From the NCBI GenBank assembly GCA_030248215.1, contig JASANG010002509.1:558001-622000 (forward strand): DNA of 64,000 nt, given 5' to 3'. Positions 45,740 through 57,053 of the stretch are shown here, piece after piece. This DNA is from Enoplolaimus lenunculus (Eukaryota; Nematoda; Enoplea; Enoplida; Thoracostomopsidae). How positions within the stretch are numbered: the first letter of the stretch is position 1; each line of letters begins with the position of its first letter. The notes beneath the pieces are model-generated. The model was given only the letters and a program-made list of their open reading frames with translations. It made no database searches and was not told where the DNA came from. Position numbers and translations under genes: made by a program.

Positions 45740-48700
45740 TTACGTCGAACTGATGCTCTCTGTAGTCCGAGAACGCACGATGCCACCGATTCCACCAGGT
45801 GTTGAAGCGACGATAGCAGCAGATGTTGTACCCATCCCCGGTCTGTTAACTGCAGGAGCAATTCCAGGCGTCGACGCTATCCCAACCGGTAACGATGGCA
45901 ACACAGGTGGATCAAGAATTGATTCTAATCGTACAAAATCAACCACTCCATGACCTGCACCAGTTTCACGAGGCGGTGGAGGAGGAACACCACCACCAGA
46001 TGGTGTACCAGCAGCAGATGCTGCCATAGTTGTTGAACTGCCTGATGTAACTGCGCCAGTACTAGATGTTACTGGGTGACCTTCCAACTGATCTTGGCAC
46101 CAAAAAATCAGCTTCAACAATAACTCCAGTTTCGGTGCAGGAGCTTCGTGTTCAGCAGACAAAATCGCGCCATTAACTTCTCGCGCAACCTAAAGAAGGA
46201 ACATAATCTATAGTTAAAATGAAAAGCGTTAAACCATAGTAACGAAAAAGAAGATTTGTGTCGATGCCTGGTACATAATCATTCGGTGAGAAGCACATAT
46301 TTTTGGAAGATGGCCATATATGTATTACATACTCTCGCTGTATTAATAGACATAGAATGTGATCAGGTGTGTATATTTTGATTTGACGTACGTAGCATTC
46401 AGGGTGCGAGCAGCGGAAATGAACTTACCGGATAATGGAACCGGTCAGTGAATTCTTTTACCGGACGCGGATAACAACAGGAAATATCACCTAAATTTGT
46501 GGAGGGTGAATTACTTGAATAGAGCAGAAGTAAATGTTTATTGAATTATATATAACTAAATCGTTAGTTTGAATTTTTCTTTTTTAACTTTAGTGTATCA
46601 AAACTTAAATTTCTTAACTTGCCAAAAAATGCAATTGCAATAGATGTTAAAGACGCTCGCTTAACAAAGCATTTTTTGAAAATTGAAACATTGACGCAAA
46701 TATCCTGTAGTTTTATATCGGACACCGCAACCGGATATTACAACGGACCTGGATATCTGGCGGCAACGTGGTAACATTCGCAAATCGACGTCCGATTCCA
46801 GCATTGTAATTTGTTTAAAATTATACAATATCTCATCCACTTTTGATCGAAACGACAGAAATAATTACCTTATACCAGATATTAACTCATTTCAAATTCT
46901 TGATGCGCGGTCGTATCGTTGAACGCATTCATGTACGCTGATGCAGCAATAAAATAAATTTATAGCATATTCTAGTACTATTTTAACGGTACCAAATTTT
47001 CTATGATTCGATTCTAGTGAAAGCCGTCACAACTCTGTTCAATATTTCGTGGACATTTGCAATATGTTCAATTTTTATAGCACATTTCTATATACACTTT
47101 TACAACACAACGTAAAGAACGTCTATTAATATATACCTTTGCACGTTGAGCAACATTGAAGAGGTTAGCAAACGGTGAGTTGAGCGGATTTTGGAACGCA
47201 AGTAGAGCAAGCGTTTGCTCCATCTCGCACAAGATCCTATGATCTATCTCTCCTTTTTCCGAAATATTTTGTTGCGCAAACCTGGATAGAAAACATAAAC
47301 CAACGAATACAAGCATCGATGATCAGTCCTGGTAATTCCACCACCCGAATTTCCGTTCAAACCGGACCAACGGAAAATCTCAAATTCTATTACTGTTTCT
47401 ATTCTGGATTTGCAAATACTCAAACCGGAAATTTAGCAACTTTGTCAAAACTGGTTGGCTTTGCATATGGTACAACAAGCTAACACAAAAAACTTGACGC
47501 ATGTTTATGGAGCCCTGCTCCGATGATTTACCAGTCTCAGTGGGACTATACGTATTGAGCGAAGCTCGAACACACGTAAGCAGTTAAGCTAATATGCAAA
47601 TTGGTTATTAGCTAACTATTCATCTATCGGTTTTGGAGGTTTCTGAACAATTTCTTCAGGTCCCTCGAACGCAAAAACCTTAGCAATTATTATAGAAATA
47701 ATTTAAAAAGTCTTAATTTTGTCTTGTCAATTAAGCTAATATGCAAATTAGCTATTAGCTAACTATTCAATTATCAATTTCAGAGGTTTGTACACAATTT
47801 ACTCAAATTACTCGCATCCAAAAACCCTTTAGTGCTGAAATAAGATTGCTTTTAACCCTAATAATTAGTGAAATATTGTAAAAATCTTAATTTAGGCTTA
47901 ACTAATTAGGCAAATTAGCCTGTGTAGCTAATAAACGGCTAAAAATTTTGAACGCCAATGCGAGGTTAACGCCCCAGGATATATAATTGGCTTTCAAACA
48001 AAAAAAGTTTATCAAAATCCGGACAGGCGTTCCTGAGATTCTATTCTGACGGACAGACGGACGGACGGACATCCCCTACTCGACCCCAGAGTACGAAACA
48101 TAAAACGCTTCGCGAAACCGAGCTTCGCTGTAACTTTCGCTGGCTCAATAAGCCATAGTATATAAATCTGCATTTAATAATACAAAGCAAAACAAATATG
48201 AGCATACCTTAGCGCATCTTCGTGTCGCCCTGCCCGAATTAGCTCAATCAGCTGCTGTTGAAGCAGATGAAAATGCAGGTATGCGTCACCATCGAGCAAT
48301 TCAGGGTAGCGATCATTAAGTTGTTCTACAGCGCTTCGAATATCGCCACCGCGAATTGATTCCCGAATTTCAATTCGACCCGTAATTCGTCCTGGAGGTC
48401 CTGTTGCGCTCCACGATGCCTGATTTCTTTCTGCCAGTGAGGATATCTCTGACATAGCCGTGGCACCAGATTCGGTAGAGCAGGTAGAAACAAAGTTTGT
48501 TCCTGCCGATTTGTCGATTTTTGCATCAACTGTTGACTTGTGCAAACTTTGATTACTTTGATTGTGTAAACTGTCAGTACCATTAATTTCTATTGCCGAT
48601 ATACTTGAGAGATCACAGTTTCTAGAGTTTCCACCGGGTGCAAGAATGCCACCATGTTGTACCGCAGAATCCTGCTGACCAGCAATAGTACTGCCAATTC

Positions 48701-48965
48701 CTGCAGTAACAGTCGCACATAAACTGTTTGCTTCGAGAAGAAAAAGCTGCGCTGCTTCTTCGTAACCTTCGGTCCGCAGGTAATCATAGATGAGTGAATT
48801 GATTTCTCCACCATTTAAAGGTAACGCAGGATTTGCGTTGCAACTATCAATGTTACCACTACCCGGTACGTCCGAGTATAAACAACACATTGAGTTATCT
48901 GTTGAATTCGGTAAGGACAAAAATGATGGACTAACACTGCCACTGAGCAGTTCTGTCTCCGCCAT
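45740..48965 (-). CDS. GID8: GID8/TWA1 homologue, CTLH/GID E3 ligase subunit
   Basis: Exons (minus) 48208-48965, 47137-47281 and 45740-46189 join in frame to 450 residues with GT-AG introns. Order: unrelated N-terminal 50 residues; LisH motif (INSLIYDYLRTEGYEEAA, about 54-83); a Ser/Asn/Gly-rich insert of about 110 residues; CTLH domain (about 196-254, RIEIRESIRGGDIRSAVEQL, then 'YLHFHLLQQQLIELIR'); CRA domain (from about 254, 'CEMEQTLALLAFQNP' and 'SPFANLF', ending 'PKLELLLKLIFWCQDQL'). The LisH-CTLH-CRA order and these phrases match the GID8 family. GID8 is a scaffold subunit of the CTLH/GID ubiquitin ligase, which in yeast targets gluconeogenic enzymes. Odd points: vertebrate GID8 is about 228 residues, so this one is nearly double. 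The additions are the insert between LisH and CTLH and a Gly/Pro/Ser/Thr-rich C-terminal tail of about 105 residues. Confidence 0.88.
46397..46790. mobile_element. Family C MITE in GID8 intron 2
   Basis: CAGGGTGCGAGCAGCGG at the left, with ACCGCAACCGGATATTAC and GGACCTGGATATCTGG near the right. Confidence 0.5.
47578..47990. repeat. Imperfect ~145-bp repeats in GID8 intron 1
   Basis: TTAAGCTAATATGCAAATT followed by TATTAGCTAACTATTCA occurs at 47585 and 47730, with a worn third unit at about 47895. Direct order. Confidence 0.65.
48030..48125. repeat. Dispersed repeat with GGACGGACGGACATCC
   Basis: Shares GACGGACATCC, the GAGCCCC/GACCCCAGAGTA region and ACATAAAA with 42890-42985. It may be the tail of a larger dispersed element. 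Confidence 0.5.
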
Positions 48966-49685
48966 TGTACTTTTCGCCGTTTATCAGTGATTTCTACGCA
49001 AAATTTAGACAGCTGATCCCACAAAATGGGAATTCACTACTACAGTTTTAGACACAGTAAACAAGTTATCTATACGTACTTGAAACTTAATACTAAAAAT
49101 TGTGCTAAATAAAAAGACGTATTTTTATACAAAAACAAAACCGGAAAAGTAATGGTCACTGGCGCTTTGATAAAATTGTTTCCAATATGCATTACATACG
49201 TATATATTTGTCAAATTCCGCTAACAATCTCAACCAGAATGGACACTGTCAGTATGCTGCTAGAAAGGAAGGCTTACAGAGCGGGGATGCGCCACGTAGC
49301 CCGCCTCTCAAACTACTTTAATTGTCACTTATATGTCGATATTCACATGCTGCTGGCCAGCATATATACAGTTGATCGTGACAACAGCATACATACAATG
49401 CATGGTTGAACCGGATTCCGAAAAATGCCAGAGTCGGATAGTTCAATATCCGGCTCCGGCAAGCTGTATACATACATTCATAGTTTTGTTGGGATAGAAA
49501 TAGAAATATGCTGAGTGAGATATACATACTGTTACGCCCAAAAGTAACAATATTTAACAGGGTGAAGTGAGGATGTATGGAGGCAAAATAAAACCTCTGG
49601 CTAATACTGCATATCGGTTAAAACACGGATGCATATGTAGAGCCTTCATATGCATCAGCAGCAACAACATGAAAGAATCAAAAGG
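48966..49685. other. GID8 5' flank
   Basis: A SINE body scrap (CATGCTGCTGGCCAGCATAT, 49347) and a family A end scrap (CTGTTACGCCCAAAAGTAAC, 49529). Promoter elements not identifiable by eye. Confidence 0.4.
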
Positions 49686-50080
49686 CAGGGAGCGACCGGA
49701 TATCCGGTTCTGATTTAATACGTCGTAAAAACTGATATCTGTTTGTTGTGCCGAATATCATAAAACTGCTGTTTACAAGTGAGAGTCTTTATTAACATCT
49801 TGCTGTGATTACATTTCTGGGCAAGTCAAGAAGTTCAAGTATTGATACGTTTTTAGAAACTTTCAACTTATGTAAGCAAGAGAGTGTTTAATTAAATAAA
49901 TAATTTCAGTTTATCAGTAGCGATTATGAACTTTATAACATGAACGAAAACCTTGAGCAAGCTTAAAATACTGCGAAAATATAAATTATTTTAACATATA
50001 CTATGTCCGGTTCCTGTTTCGGTAAAAAATTCAATATCCTTATCCGGTTCCGATAAATTAATATACGGTTGAACCAAACT
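49686..50080. mobile_element. Family C MITE
   Basis: GGGAGCGACCGGATATCCGG at the left; TTATCCGGTTCCGATAAATT and ACGGTTGAACC at the right. Confidence 0.55.
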
Positions 50081-50084
50081 ATGA

Positions 50085-50165
50085 GGCGGCATGGCTCGGT
50101 GGTAGCGCACCGGACGGAGAACCTGACGAAAGGCCTCACTCCAACATACGTATCACAACCAGGTA
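50085..50165 (+). mobile_element. tRNA-like head, probable SINE remnant
   Basis: GGCATGGCTCGGTGGTAGCG is a good A box context; no B box follows at the proper distance. A body fragment of family S lies at 50405-50462. Confidence 0.45.
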
Positions 50166-50404
50166 TTCCAGCCCTGTTTTAACCAAATAAATATTGTGAA
50201 CATTCACCGGCACATGCAAACATTTACATTACTTGTATGTACGAAAGAAAAATATGTAAAAGCAAGTCAAACTACACCATGGTAGTTGGCGTAAATACAA
50301 ATTATGGTTTAAAATTTTTGAAGTTTTTTAAAAAACATCCAGCTATTTAAAATTCTGGAGCCAGATGTTGATTTTTAGCGGGACCGATACCCATTGAACC
50401 CTAA

Positions 50405-50462
50405 CAGTACACTGCACTATATTACATGTGCACATACCGGCAAAGCATGTCTCACACTCTGT
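50405..50462 (-). mobile_element. Family S SINE body fragment
   Basis: ACACTGCACTATATTACATG and CAAAGCATGTCTCACAC match 27236-27290. Confidence 0.5.
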
Positions 50463-51351
50463 CATGACCCAATTTTTCTAAAAGGGTTCCTTGAATTCCA
50501 ACCCTTTTTCGACAAGATACCGTGTTCACAGTGCGGCCATTTACCATAGCACTCAGGCGTAACCTTTTGCTAACAGACGGAACATGGGTAGAAATCGCGT
50601 TACTTACATCTATAAAATTTCAGGTTCGCAGTTCAACTCAAAAATCAGTGCCTATCAAGTCATCTCAGACTGAACGTCAATCAGTTCTGTACGCCAGTCA
50701 GTTAGGTCAAAAAGACGGACCCATGAGGCGTCGGTCATGTAATATGGCTGATAATTTTTTTCCGACGTGAAAGATAGCTACCGCCTAATCGCCGACGTGG
50801 CTGAAGAAAGTATTTATTAACAAGAGAACTTTCTTGAATCGTTAGCAACAAATTCTTTTATGGTTTACTGGAAAAGGCCAACATGAGGCAGAAACATATG
50901 AATAGCAAACTTTCTGTCAGAAGTGAACCAATTCACCAGCCCCGTTTGACACAACTTAAATTTTAGAAGCATTATTCAGCTTTCGGTGAAACAGTTCACA
51001 CAGAAATGATATAGGTTGCGGGTCCAATCAAATATATGTTTCCAGCTTCGACAAGTATTAACAAAGTCACACAAAAATATGTCAAATTACAAGTTTTGAA
51101 TTTCGATGCGAATACATAACGGTTCTCATGGGGCCGCCCAGTCCGTGTCCCCAACAGGTATAAAAACTATCCATTTGTGTGAAGAGTTCGCAATAAAATT
51201 GCCTGGTTTTGCTCGCTTAGTTCTATGAGATTCTGGATTTTTTTCTGAAACTTCGAGAGCAGACGTTTGACATACTGCTTCCCATTATCCATTAAAAATG
51301 CTTGTATCTCTTACTGTCACCGGATTTAATACGCAGCCGATAGTTCTTTAT
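50463..51351. other. No gene recognised
   Basis: One 82-codon frame (50522-50770) has no domain or splice context; nothing else. Confidence 0.35.
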
Positions 51352-51625
51352 TCATTTACGCCGCAGACAGGACAGTAGCCAACACACATGCTAAAAAAAG
51401 AGGTGTGTTAACGTTAGCGCGTTACGCTGCAGACAGTCCCATGACCAGCTAGCTTGCTAAAGAGAGAGTTGCTAGCGATAGTGCGTTATTCATTTACGCT
51501 GCAGAAAAGCCGTGTAGCAAGCTCACTTGCTAAAGAGGGGCTACCGATGGCGTGTTATTCATTTAAGCAGCCGAATGGCCAGTGGCCAGCTCACTTGCTA
51601 GAGAAATGGGCTAACAATTATTCAC
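51352..51625. repeat. Degenerate tandem repeat, ~78-bp unit, about 3.5 copies
   Basis: Units carry CATTTACGCTGCAGA, CAGCTCACTTGCTAAAGAG and GCGTGTTATTCATTTA in order. The units have diverged considerably. Confidence 0.65.
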
Positions 51626-52527
51626 AACGGGCACACAATTGATTCTGATGGTATAGAAGAAAGGTTAAAATTTTACGGGGGAGGGATTGTTCTAGATCTG
51701 CCAATGTTCTTATATACATATGTTAAAAATGATTGGAAACAAGGCGGTAACTTGGACTGTCTATTAAAGCTTACAGGATACAGCTGAACTTGTTTAACGT
51801 ATATTTCACAATGATGTCGTTCCTTGTTGAAATACTGAGAATAAAACGATTGGTATAAATTCCTATTTTTGATCTTGCTGTAGTGTTAAAACTTGTTGTC
51901 TAATTTGCATGTTTACGCAAACTTCCTTGGCATGTGCAATATTCAAAACACAATTCATACTATAGTCAGCGGTATCTTCTTTGGTGACTTTAGCTAGATT
52001 GCACCGGTCGAATTCGAGGTGGGGGTTTTAAAATTTGAAATGGTGTCGCAGTACCAGGTCCATACTTAAATGGAAGGGCAACATGGGCGTAGCCAGGATT
52101 TTTGTTTGGGTGGCCACATAAATACTTATTAAATATATAGTATGTTAATAGATTTTCATCAATTAGCATGTGCATCAGTGTGCAAAACGTAACTGGATTA
52201 GGGTAAACTTGCCTATAATGGACAATTTTAACACAGCTCTATCTAAACAATGTTTATTGAGCTTTCGTTGTAGGTATGGACACTTGAACAATTTTATATT
52301 GACATCGCATTGAATATATGGATACTAGCATATTAGCAATCAGACCTCATTGAACACACAGGTAAATTCATACTTCTACGTAAAAGATAACACCGCCTAT
52401 AAACACTTCAACAACATCTCATACCCAATAATTTGACAGGAAACCAATGCGATTATATATTAAGCATCAAATACACTTGTATTCTGAATTGAAATTTGCG
52501 GATGAAGCTCGGACCCTACTTATAAAT
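51626..52527. other. No gene recognised
   Basis: AT-rich. Possible 3' flank of the tentative 52528-53054 gene. Confidence 0.35.
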
Positions 52528-53054
52528 CTATAGCCAAGCAGTTGCATTGGCGATAGTGCACGCTCCAGCTTTAAATATACCAAGAGCGTACACCAGTGGA
52601 AGGATATGGGATATATCCCTTTCTAAAATTTCTTGAGAATCAAATAAAAGCCGTGATGCTGTTTAATATAAGCTTCTGGATTCTACAGATCTAAAAATTA
52701 TTCTCGCTGTGTAAGAATACATCCACCCGAAATGAAATCGTGCGTTACGCTACTGTCAACTATTAAATAACGTTTGATTGTAACTAGCGATTATTACTGG
52801 AATACAACGTTTGCAAAAAAACTCCTCGTATTGGGGTTCCACAATCCTGGTGAACATAGCTTTTACACTCCATACCTACACCAAACCCATTCCATGGCAC
52901 CTGTTTCTTTGTAATAGTCACCATTGCAAATAACCCAAAGAAACGACTTGTTTAGCCTTAAGCCGCTTTTAATACCCCAGCCTTTTCGCTGAGATGGCAC
53001 GCTGCTGTTCGTGTTGTTACCTTCGTCATGTATTAATTTAATATTTTCAGTCAT
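52528..53054 (-). CDS. Possible exons of an unrecognised membrane protein
   Basis: On the minus strand a frame opens at 53054 (MTENIKLIHDEGNNTN) and runs through a polar, Trp-rich segment (SFLWVICNGDYYKE, AMEWVW) to a possible GTAGGT donor near 52868. A second candidate exon, 52528-52622, follows an ATTTTAG acceptor and reads RDISHILPLVYALGIFKAG then a Thr/Ala-rich hydrophobic end and a stop. It resembles the C-terminal membrane segment of a small protein. The two pieces do not join in frame directly, so an intermediate exon or a different donor would be needed. No family recognised. Confidence 0.22.
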
Positions 53055-53489
53055 GTTTAGATTTAGATTCTAAAACTTTGAGCTGAAATCTGAAATGTTG
53101 CCTACTGTTATCATCATGGTCAACGTTAAAATTGAATCACTATTTGAAACAACTTTGGTTACATTTGTATTTTAGACAGCTCACGGTGGGATAAAAGCGC
53201 TTCAGAAGATCTGTCAGAGTTCCATTGTCGGTTAGAAAAATATAGTGGAGTAGGTATTTCACCGGCGCTCCTGCCTGTTATGTCCCGTTCTACCGTTTTA
53301 TTTTATAAAATATGCTGAACAAGAAGATTTTGTGGCGAAAATAAGTCCATAAACTCTCATTGTTACATTGTTGCACATATCAATTTTTTGGCCATGCTGT
53401 CGCCTTTACGAATAATTCTTGCTATACAAGTGTATTTATATTGTGTAGCTTGTGTGCACCAAGTAAAATTGGCTCTGCAACATAAACCC

Positions 53490-53645
53490 CACATTCAGTA
53501 AATAAGGCTTATATGCTAAAGTTTACACTTCGGCTTGATTAGGCAAATATTTCGGTTTTGGCTTTAGGCTTTGGAAAGCGTTTTTGGAAACGTTTGCGTT
53601 AGCGTAGGTATACCTAATCCACAGTCAAATCCTAAGCCTGAGACA
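53490..53645. mobile_element. Decayed family A MITE
   Basis: TTTAGGCTTTGG and TTGCGTTAGCGTAGGTATAC followed by AATCCACAGTCAAATCC resemble the minus-oriented GTTACTTTT subtype; ends are lost. Confidence 0.35.
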
Positions 53646-53751
53646 TAGCTAAAAAGTTTCTCTAGATTTGTTAGACATATTTTTTGAAACGTTTAAAGAA
53701 ACACTGGTTTCACATCAAATGTGGAAGTGTACAAGAGCTTAAAAATGTGTT

Positions 53752-54150
53752 TCAGTCAAAATAATCCAATTCCTGATCATATTCATCACCGTCTTCGACA
53801 TAATCATAATCGGCCTGTTCTCGAGCCCAACCACCTCTGCGTCGGCCGTTACCCCCGCCGCGGCGCCTTCTCAACGGTCGACAGCATAGTTCGTAGTCGA
53901 ACACGAACGGATGCGTTTTATGTGGATCGTGAAATTTATGTCGATGACATCCCATGCGGAGATGCATCAACTCAATAGTGAATAAATGATCGTTTTTGCC
54001 CCGAAGGATACTGTCGTCATCGCATACCTGGAAACATAATTGCTGCCCAAATTTTACACTCTCGATGGTCAGATCAAAGACTCTGGGTTCGAGGGATCCA
54101 TACACCAATATATGCTTGTGTTTTAAGTGTATTTGTTTCAGCTTGCACAT
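53752..54150 (-). CDS. Orphan protein with Arg/Gly patch and acidic C-terminus
   Basis: A 132-codon reading frame on the minus strand whose 3' end looks real. It has a beta-strand-rich region with paired cysteines (FDLTIESVKFGQQLCFQVC), an acidic loop (CDDDSILRGKNDH), a His/Cys segment (RMGCHRHKFHDPHKTH), an Arg/Gly patch (RRRRGGGNGRRRGG) and a Tyr/Asp/Glu tail. A stop lies three codons before the first ATG, so either translation starts at 54150 or an acceptor inside the frame is used (AG at about 54087 or 54025). I do not recognise the family. The acidic loop recalls C2-like or transthyretin-like beta sandwiches but the match is too weak to name. A fold-back repeat (54214-54863) lies directly upstream. 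Confidence 0.45.
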   Translation of the reverse strand: MCKLKQIHLKHKHILVYGSLEPRVFDLTIESVKFGQQLCFQVCDDDSILRGKNDHLFTIELMHLRMGCHRHKFHDPHKTHPFVFDYELCCRPLRRRRGGGNGRRRGGWAREQADYDYVEDGDEYDQELDYFD

Positions 54151-54213
54151 ATTTAATTACTAACAGATATAAATTTCTCAAACCGACTAGATTGGACCTG
54201 TTCCCCTTGTACT

Positions 54214-54863
54214 ACACACAAAAACAGTTTCTGATGTTCAAGAAATATTTTCTTCAATTTAAGACAACTATGTCTTAATCTAGACTACAGACATATATGC
54301 CTTGAATGCAGATATTAGTTTCTGAAGTTTTGCAGTAATCTTTGTCAGAAATTTTTAATACTTAACTGTCTTAAATCTAAGAGTGTGTGTTATAAAAAGA
54401 TTAAGACAAATATGTCTGAAATAAGAGACTTGTTTTAATGCACTTTAAGACATGTCTTAGAAACAATATTTGCCACAGAAGTCGCCTTCAAACTTTAAGA
54501 GTTAAGCTCAACAAAATTGCACAATTTTACAATCTAAGATACAGTTCAAGACGTACCTAAACTTAAGTTGGGGATAGCTTGAGCTCAACCCGAAATATCT
54601 TTGAGATTTTATTTATATACTCTCTTAAGAATATAAATGGAGCAACATTTTTTACATACATAAAAATCAGAAAATAAATTCTTGAATAAAGACAACAATT
54701 TCCTAAAAGAAAAAGTTTTATTTATAAATTGTAAATAGCAATTTCTTGAATATAAAGACATTTAATATGTTTTAACCATTTCAGAAACAAATTTCTGAAC
54801 AGTTTAGGCTATTAATGCCAAGAAAGTAGGAGTCTTGAAATTTGAAGACAATTTATTTTGTGT
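54214..54863. repeat. Family K fold-back region, AAGACA/TGTCTTAA blocks
   Basis: TACACACAAAAACAG near the left and TTTATTTTGTGTAC at the right. Inside, several short palindromes such as TTAAGACAACTATGTCTTAA and TTAAGACATGTCTTAG recur. Confidence 0.5.
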
Positions 54864-55428
54864 ACATACTTTTTCATTACGGCCCCTAACAAACTGCACT
54901 GCACATTAATGTCTTATTTACAATTTGATAAAATAAGAGCCTTTTCGGTTTAATGTTCAGCAGCCCGTTTTTGCCCAAAAGTAGACCTATTCTCATTTTA
55001 ATACTTTTGCCATGTTTCAGTTTCTTGTAACCTCGCTTTATATTTACTTCAGAACAAAATTCAAATTTTTTATTTTTAAATTCAGTTTGTTTATCCTAAA
55101 TCCTCTCTTTCCTTCGGCTATCACACAAACAACGTTGAGATTGAGACTACATATTAAACAGCGTGCACCCTTCGATTGGGTGTATCTACAACATGCTAAA
55201 ACCACACCTTAGGCCCAGCGAAATTACATTTAGGCGCAGCTCAAAGAACTGAGTTCAATAGATTCATACAATTCAATATTCGTCAACAAATTTACCTCTA
55301 TCTTGAAGATTCGATTAATTAAACTGTTAAAAGGTGCAAATCCATACTCTGGAGGCTGGAAATCGCCCAACTCAGCATAATTATCCTCTTTTCGAGCCAT
55401 TATTTGCTGAAACAGAATACCGTTGCGC

Positions 55429-55753
55429 CAGGGTGAAACCGGACGTACAAAATACCGGATCCGAAGCCGTAGGTCAACAAAATTTGCTTGATTTGGAGCC
55501 GGAGGTGAGGCGAAATTAGGTGGTAAAAATGATGGTTAGAATTTATTTTAGCACATATCTGCAAAACGTTGTTTAAGTTGTTCGGCTTTGCTCTAATTTT
55601 CTGCGAAATTTCTGAAATTCATTTCTAAAAATGATAACAAAAGTAAAACGAAACGCGCTAAACAGATAAATTTTTGCAAAATTACGCAAAATTTTACTAA
55701 CGAAATTGTCGGAACCTCCGCGGCGCCGGAGGTAGATCTCCGGTTGTACCCTG
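55429..55753. mobile_element. Family C MITE with perfect 8-bp target duplication
   Basis: CAGGGTGAAACCGGACG at the left, CTCCGGTTGTACCCTG at the right, flanked on both sides by CGTTGCGC. This fixes the family's duplication length. Confidence 0.87.
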
Positions 55754-55814
55754 CGTTGCGCTGTAAAGCATACTTCTTCATAAAAATTACACTGTTTCAG
55801 GTGCAAAAAATATT

Positions 55815-56057
55815 TAACTTAAGTTTTCAAAGTACATTCCTTATAACCTTGTATTATCGCTCAAGCTATTGACACAAGACAGAATCGTTTAATTCAACGG
55901 ATAATTGCAGTACCTACAGGATATATATCAGTAACGAAGGGCTGCGGAGCGCGGGTTAAAATAAATAACAGTCCGTAACCGAATAAAAAGGGGGTGCCCT
56001 CTGGAGAGGCCAAATAAATATCATTCCCTCCCCCCTCTTATTCGGCTCACTACAGTA
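55815..56057. mobile_element. Family D element, half copy in minus orientation
   Basis: Right terminus CTCTTATTCGGCTCACTACA then GTA. Interior blocks (GGCCAAATAAATATC, ACAAGACAGAATCGTTTAAT) are reversed relative to the other copies. Confidence 0.65.
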
Positions 56058-56329
56058 TGCAACTCCATCACAAATAAGCGTATAGAGACCGATCAGAAAT
56101 ACGATTATTCTAAAAATGACTGCTACATCTCCAGCGTGTAGAAATTTAGAATTTGGCACTCTCATGTAGGAGTGCACTTCAACGACATATAAAAGTTGCA
56201 GCTATATTTACATTATATAAAAAATAGAAATTGTAATATCTACTCCAATGACATTACCCGAGGGTTCAGCGGATGGCGGTACTTCGAAGTTTTGAGACCA
56301 GAAAATTATACAGAAAAATTGACAATGTA

Positions 56330-56471
56330 AAAAACAGGGGCGGAACAGCATTATAAACATATTCCTGAGCCTAAAGCCTAAGTCTAAGTCAAGCAAAAAA
56401 TAGTCCAAAGCTTATGCTTACTCTTTTCTAGTCCCACTGAAAAACGTTCTGCCGCTGATCTTTACATAGGC
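56330..56471. mobile_element. Family A MITE beside the 56548-56986 gene
   Basis: CAATGTAAAAAACAGGGGCG at the left, GCTGATCTTTACATAGGC at the right; the core is short. Confidence 0.7.
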
Positions 56472-56547
56472 GTATAAAAAATTGTAAGGTTCATTTCTTT
56501 TAAAAAAACTAAAATCGGATTGGTCTATTGAAGCTTTGCTAGCGAAG

Positions 56548-56986
56548 TTACTCACGCCACAGCGTAAGTAGGTATGCGCGTATACCTCTCGTTTTTGGAT
56601 TAGCTACTGCGTCCTTGAGTTGTTTATGAATCTGTTCAATTAATGTATTCACTGTTGCACTGGCTGGCTCGAAAAGACATTTAAGAGGTTTTAGCTTATA
56701 TTTTACGAGGTGGCTAAAACAGCTTTTTCGATGCTAAACTTACATATCCACGTCCTTTGTGACAGTAACTGTCACCTTGAAGTGTAACCATAAAATCGCA
56801 CAGTTTTTCTCCCTCAATTCCAGGACTGCAGCGTCCGCCGGCATCTTTTAAATCGCTTTCGCTCGCTGGACGAATTGAAATTGGCCGAAATTTGTATTCA
56901 AATGCTCGATGTCGTCCACATTTAACGTCACATAAGACCAAAGCAACAAAATTGACACTCAATATTAAAAATAATGGTCGCAACAT
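56548..56986 (-). CDS. Small secreted cysteine-containing protein (orphan), two exons
   Basis: Exons (minus) 56744-56986 and 56548-56694 join in phase 0 to 129 residues. The donor is a strong GTAAGT (56738-56743); the intron is only 49 bp, with an ATAAG acceptor. The protein begins MLRPLFLILSVNFVALVLC, a clear signal peptide. The mature part has cysteines near 23, 52, 62, 73 and in exon 2 (KCLF), and ends in an amphipathic helix rich in Ala, Lys and Gln (TLIEQIHKQLKDAVANP). I do not recognise the family; a small secreted nematode protein is the best description. An A-family MITE lies within 70 bp upstream of the start codon (57054-57211) and another just beyond the stop (56330-56471). Confidence 0.6.
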
Positions 56987-57053
56987 GATTTTTTACTTCG
57001 TTTACGAAAACTTTAAAAGTTTCAGCAATGTCAAAACTATATAAAATCTCGTT

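Noticed and set aside
45753-45953. Plus-strand protein antisense to GID8
   Set aside because: It is the shadow of the low-complexity GID8 tail; no splice sites or start context.
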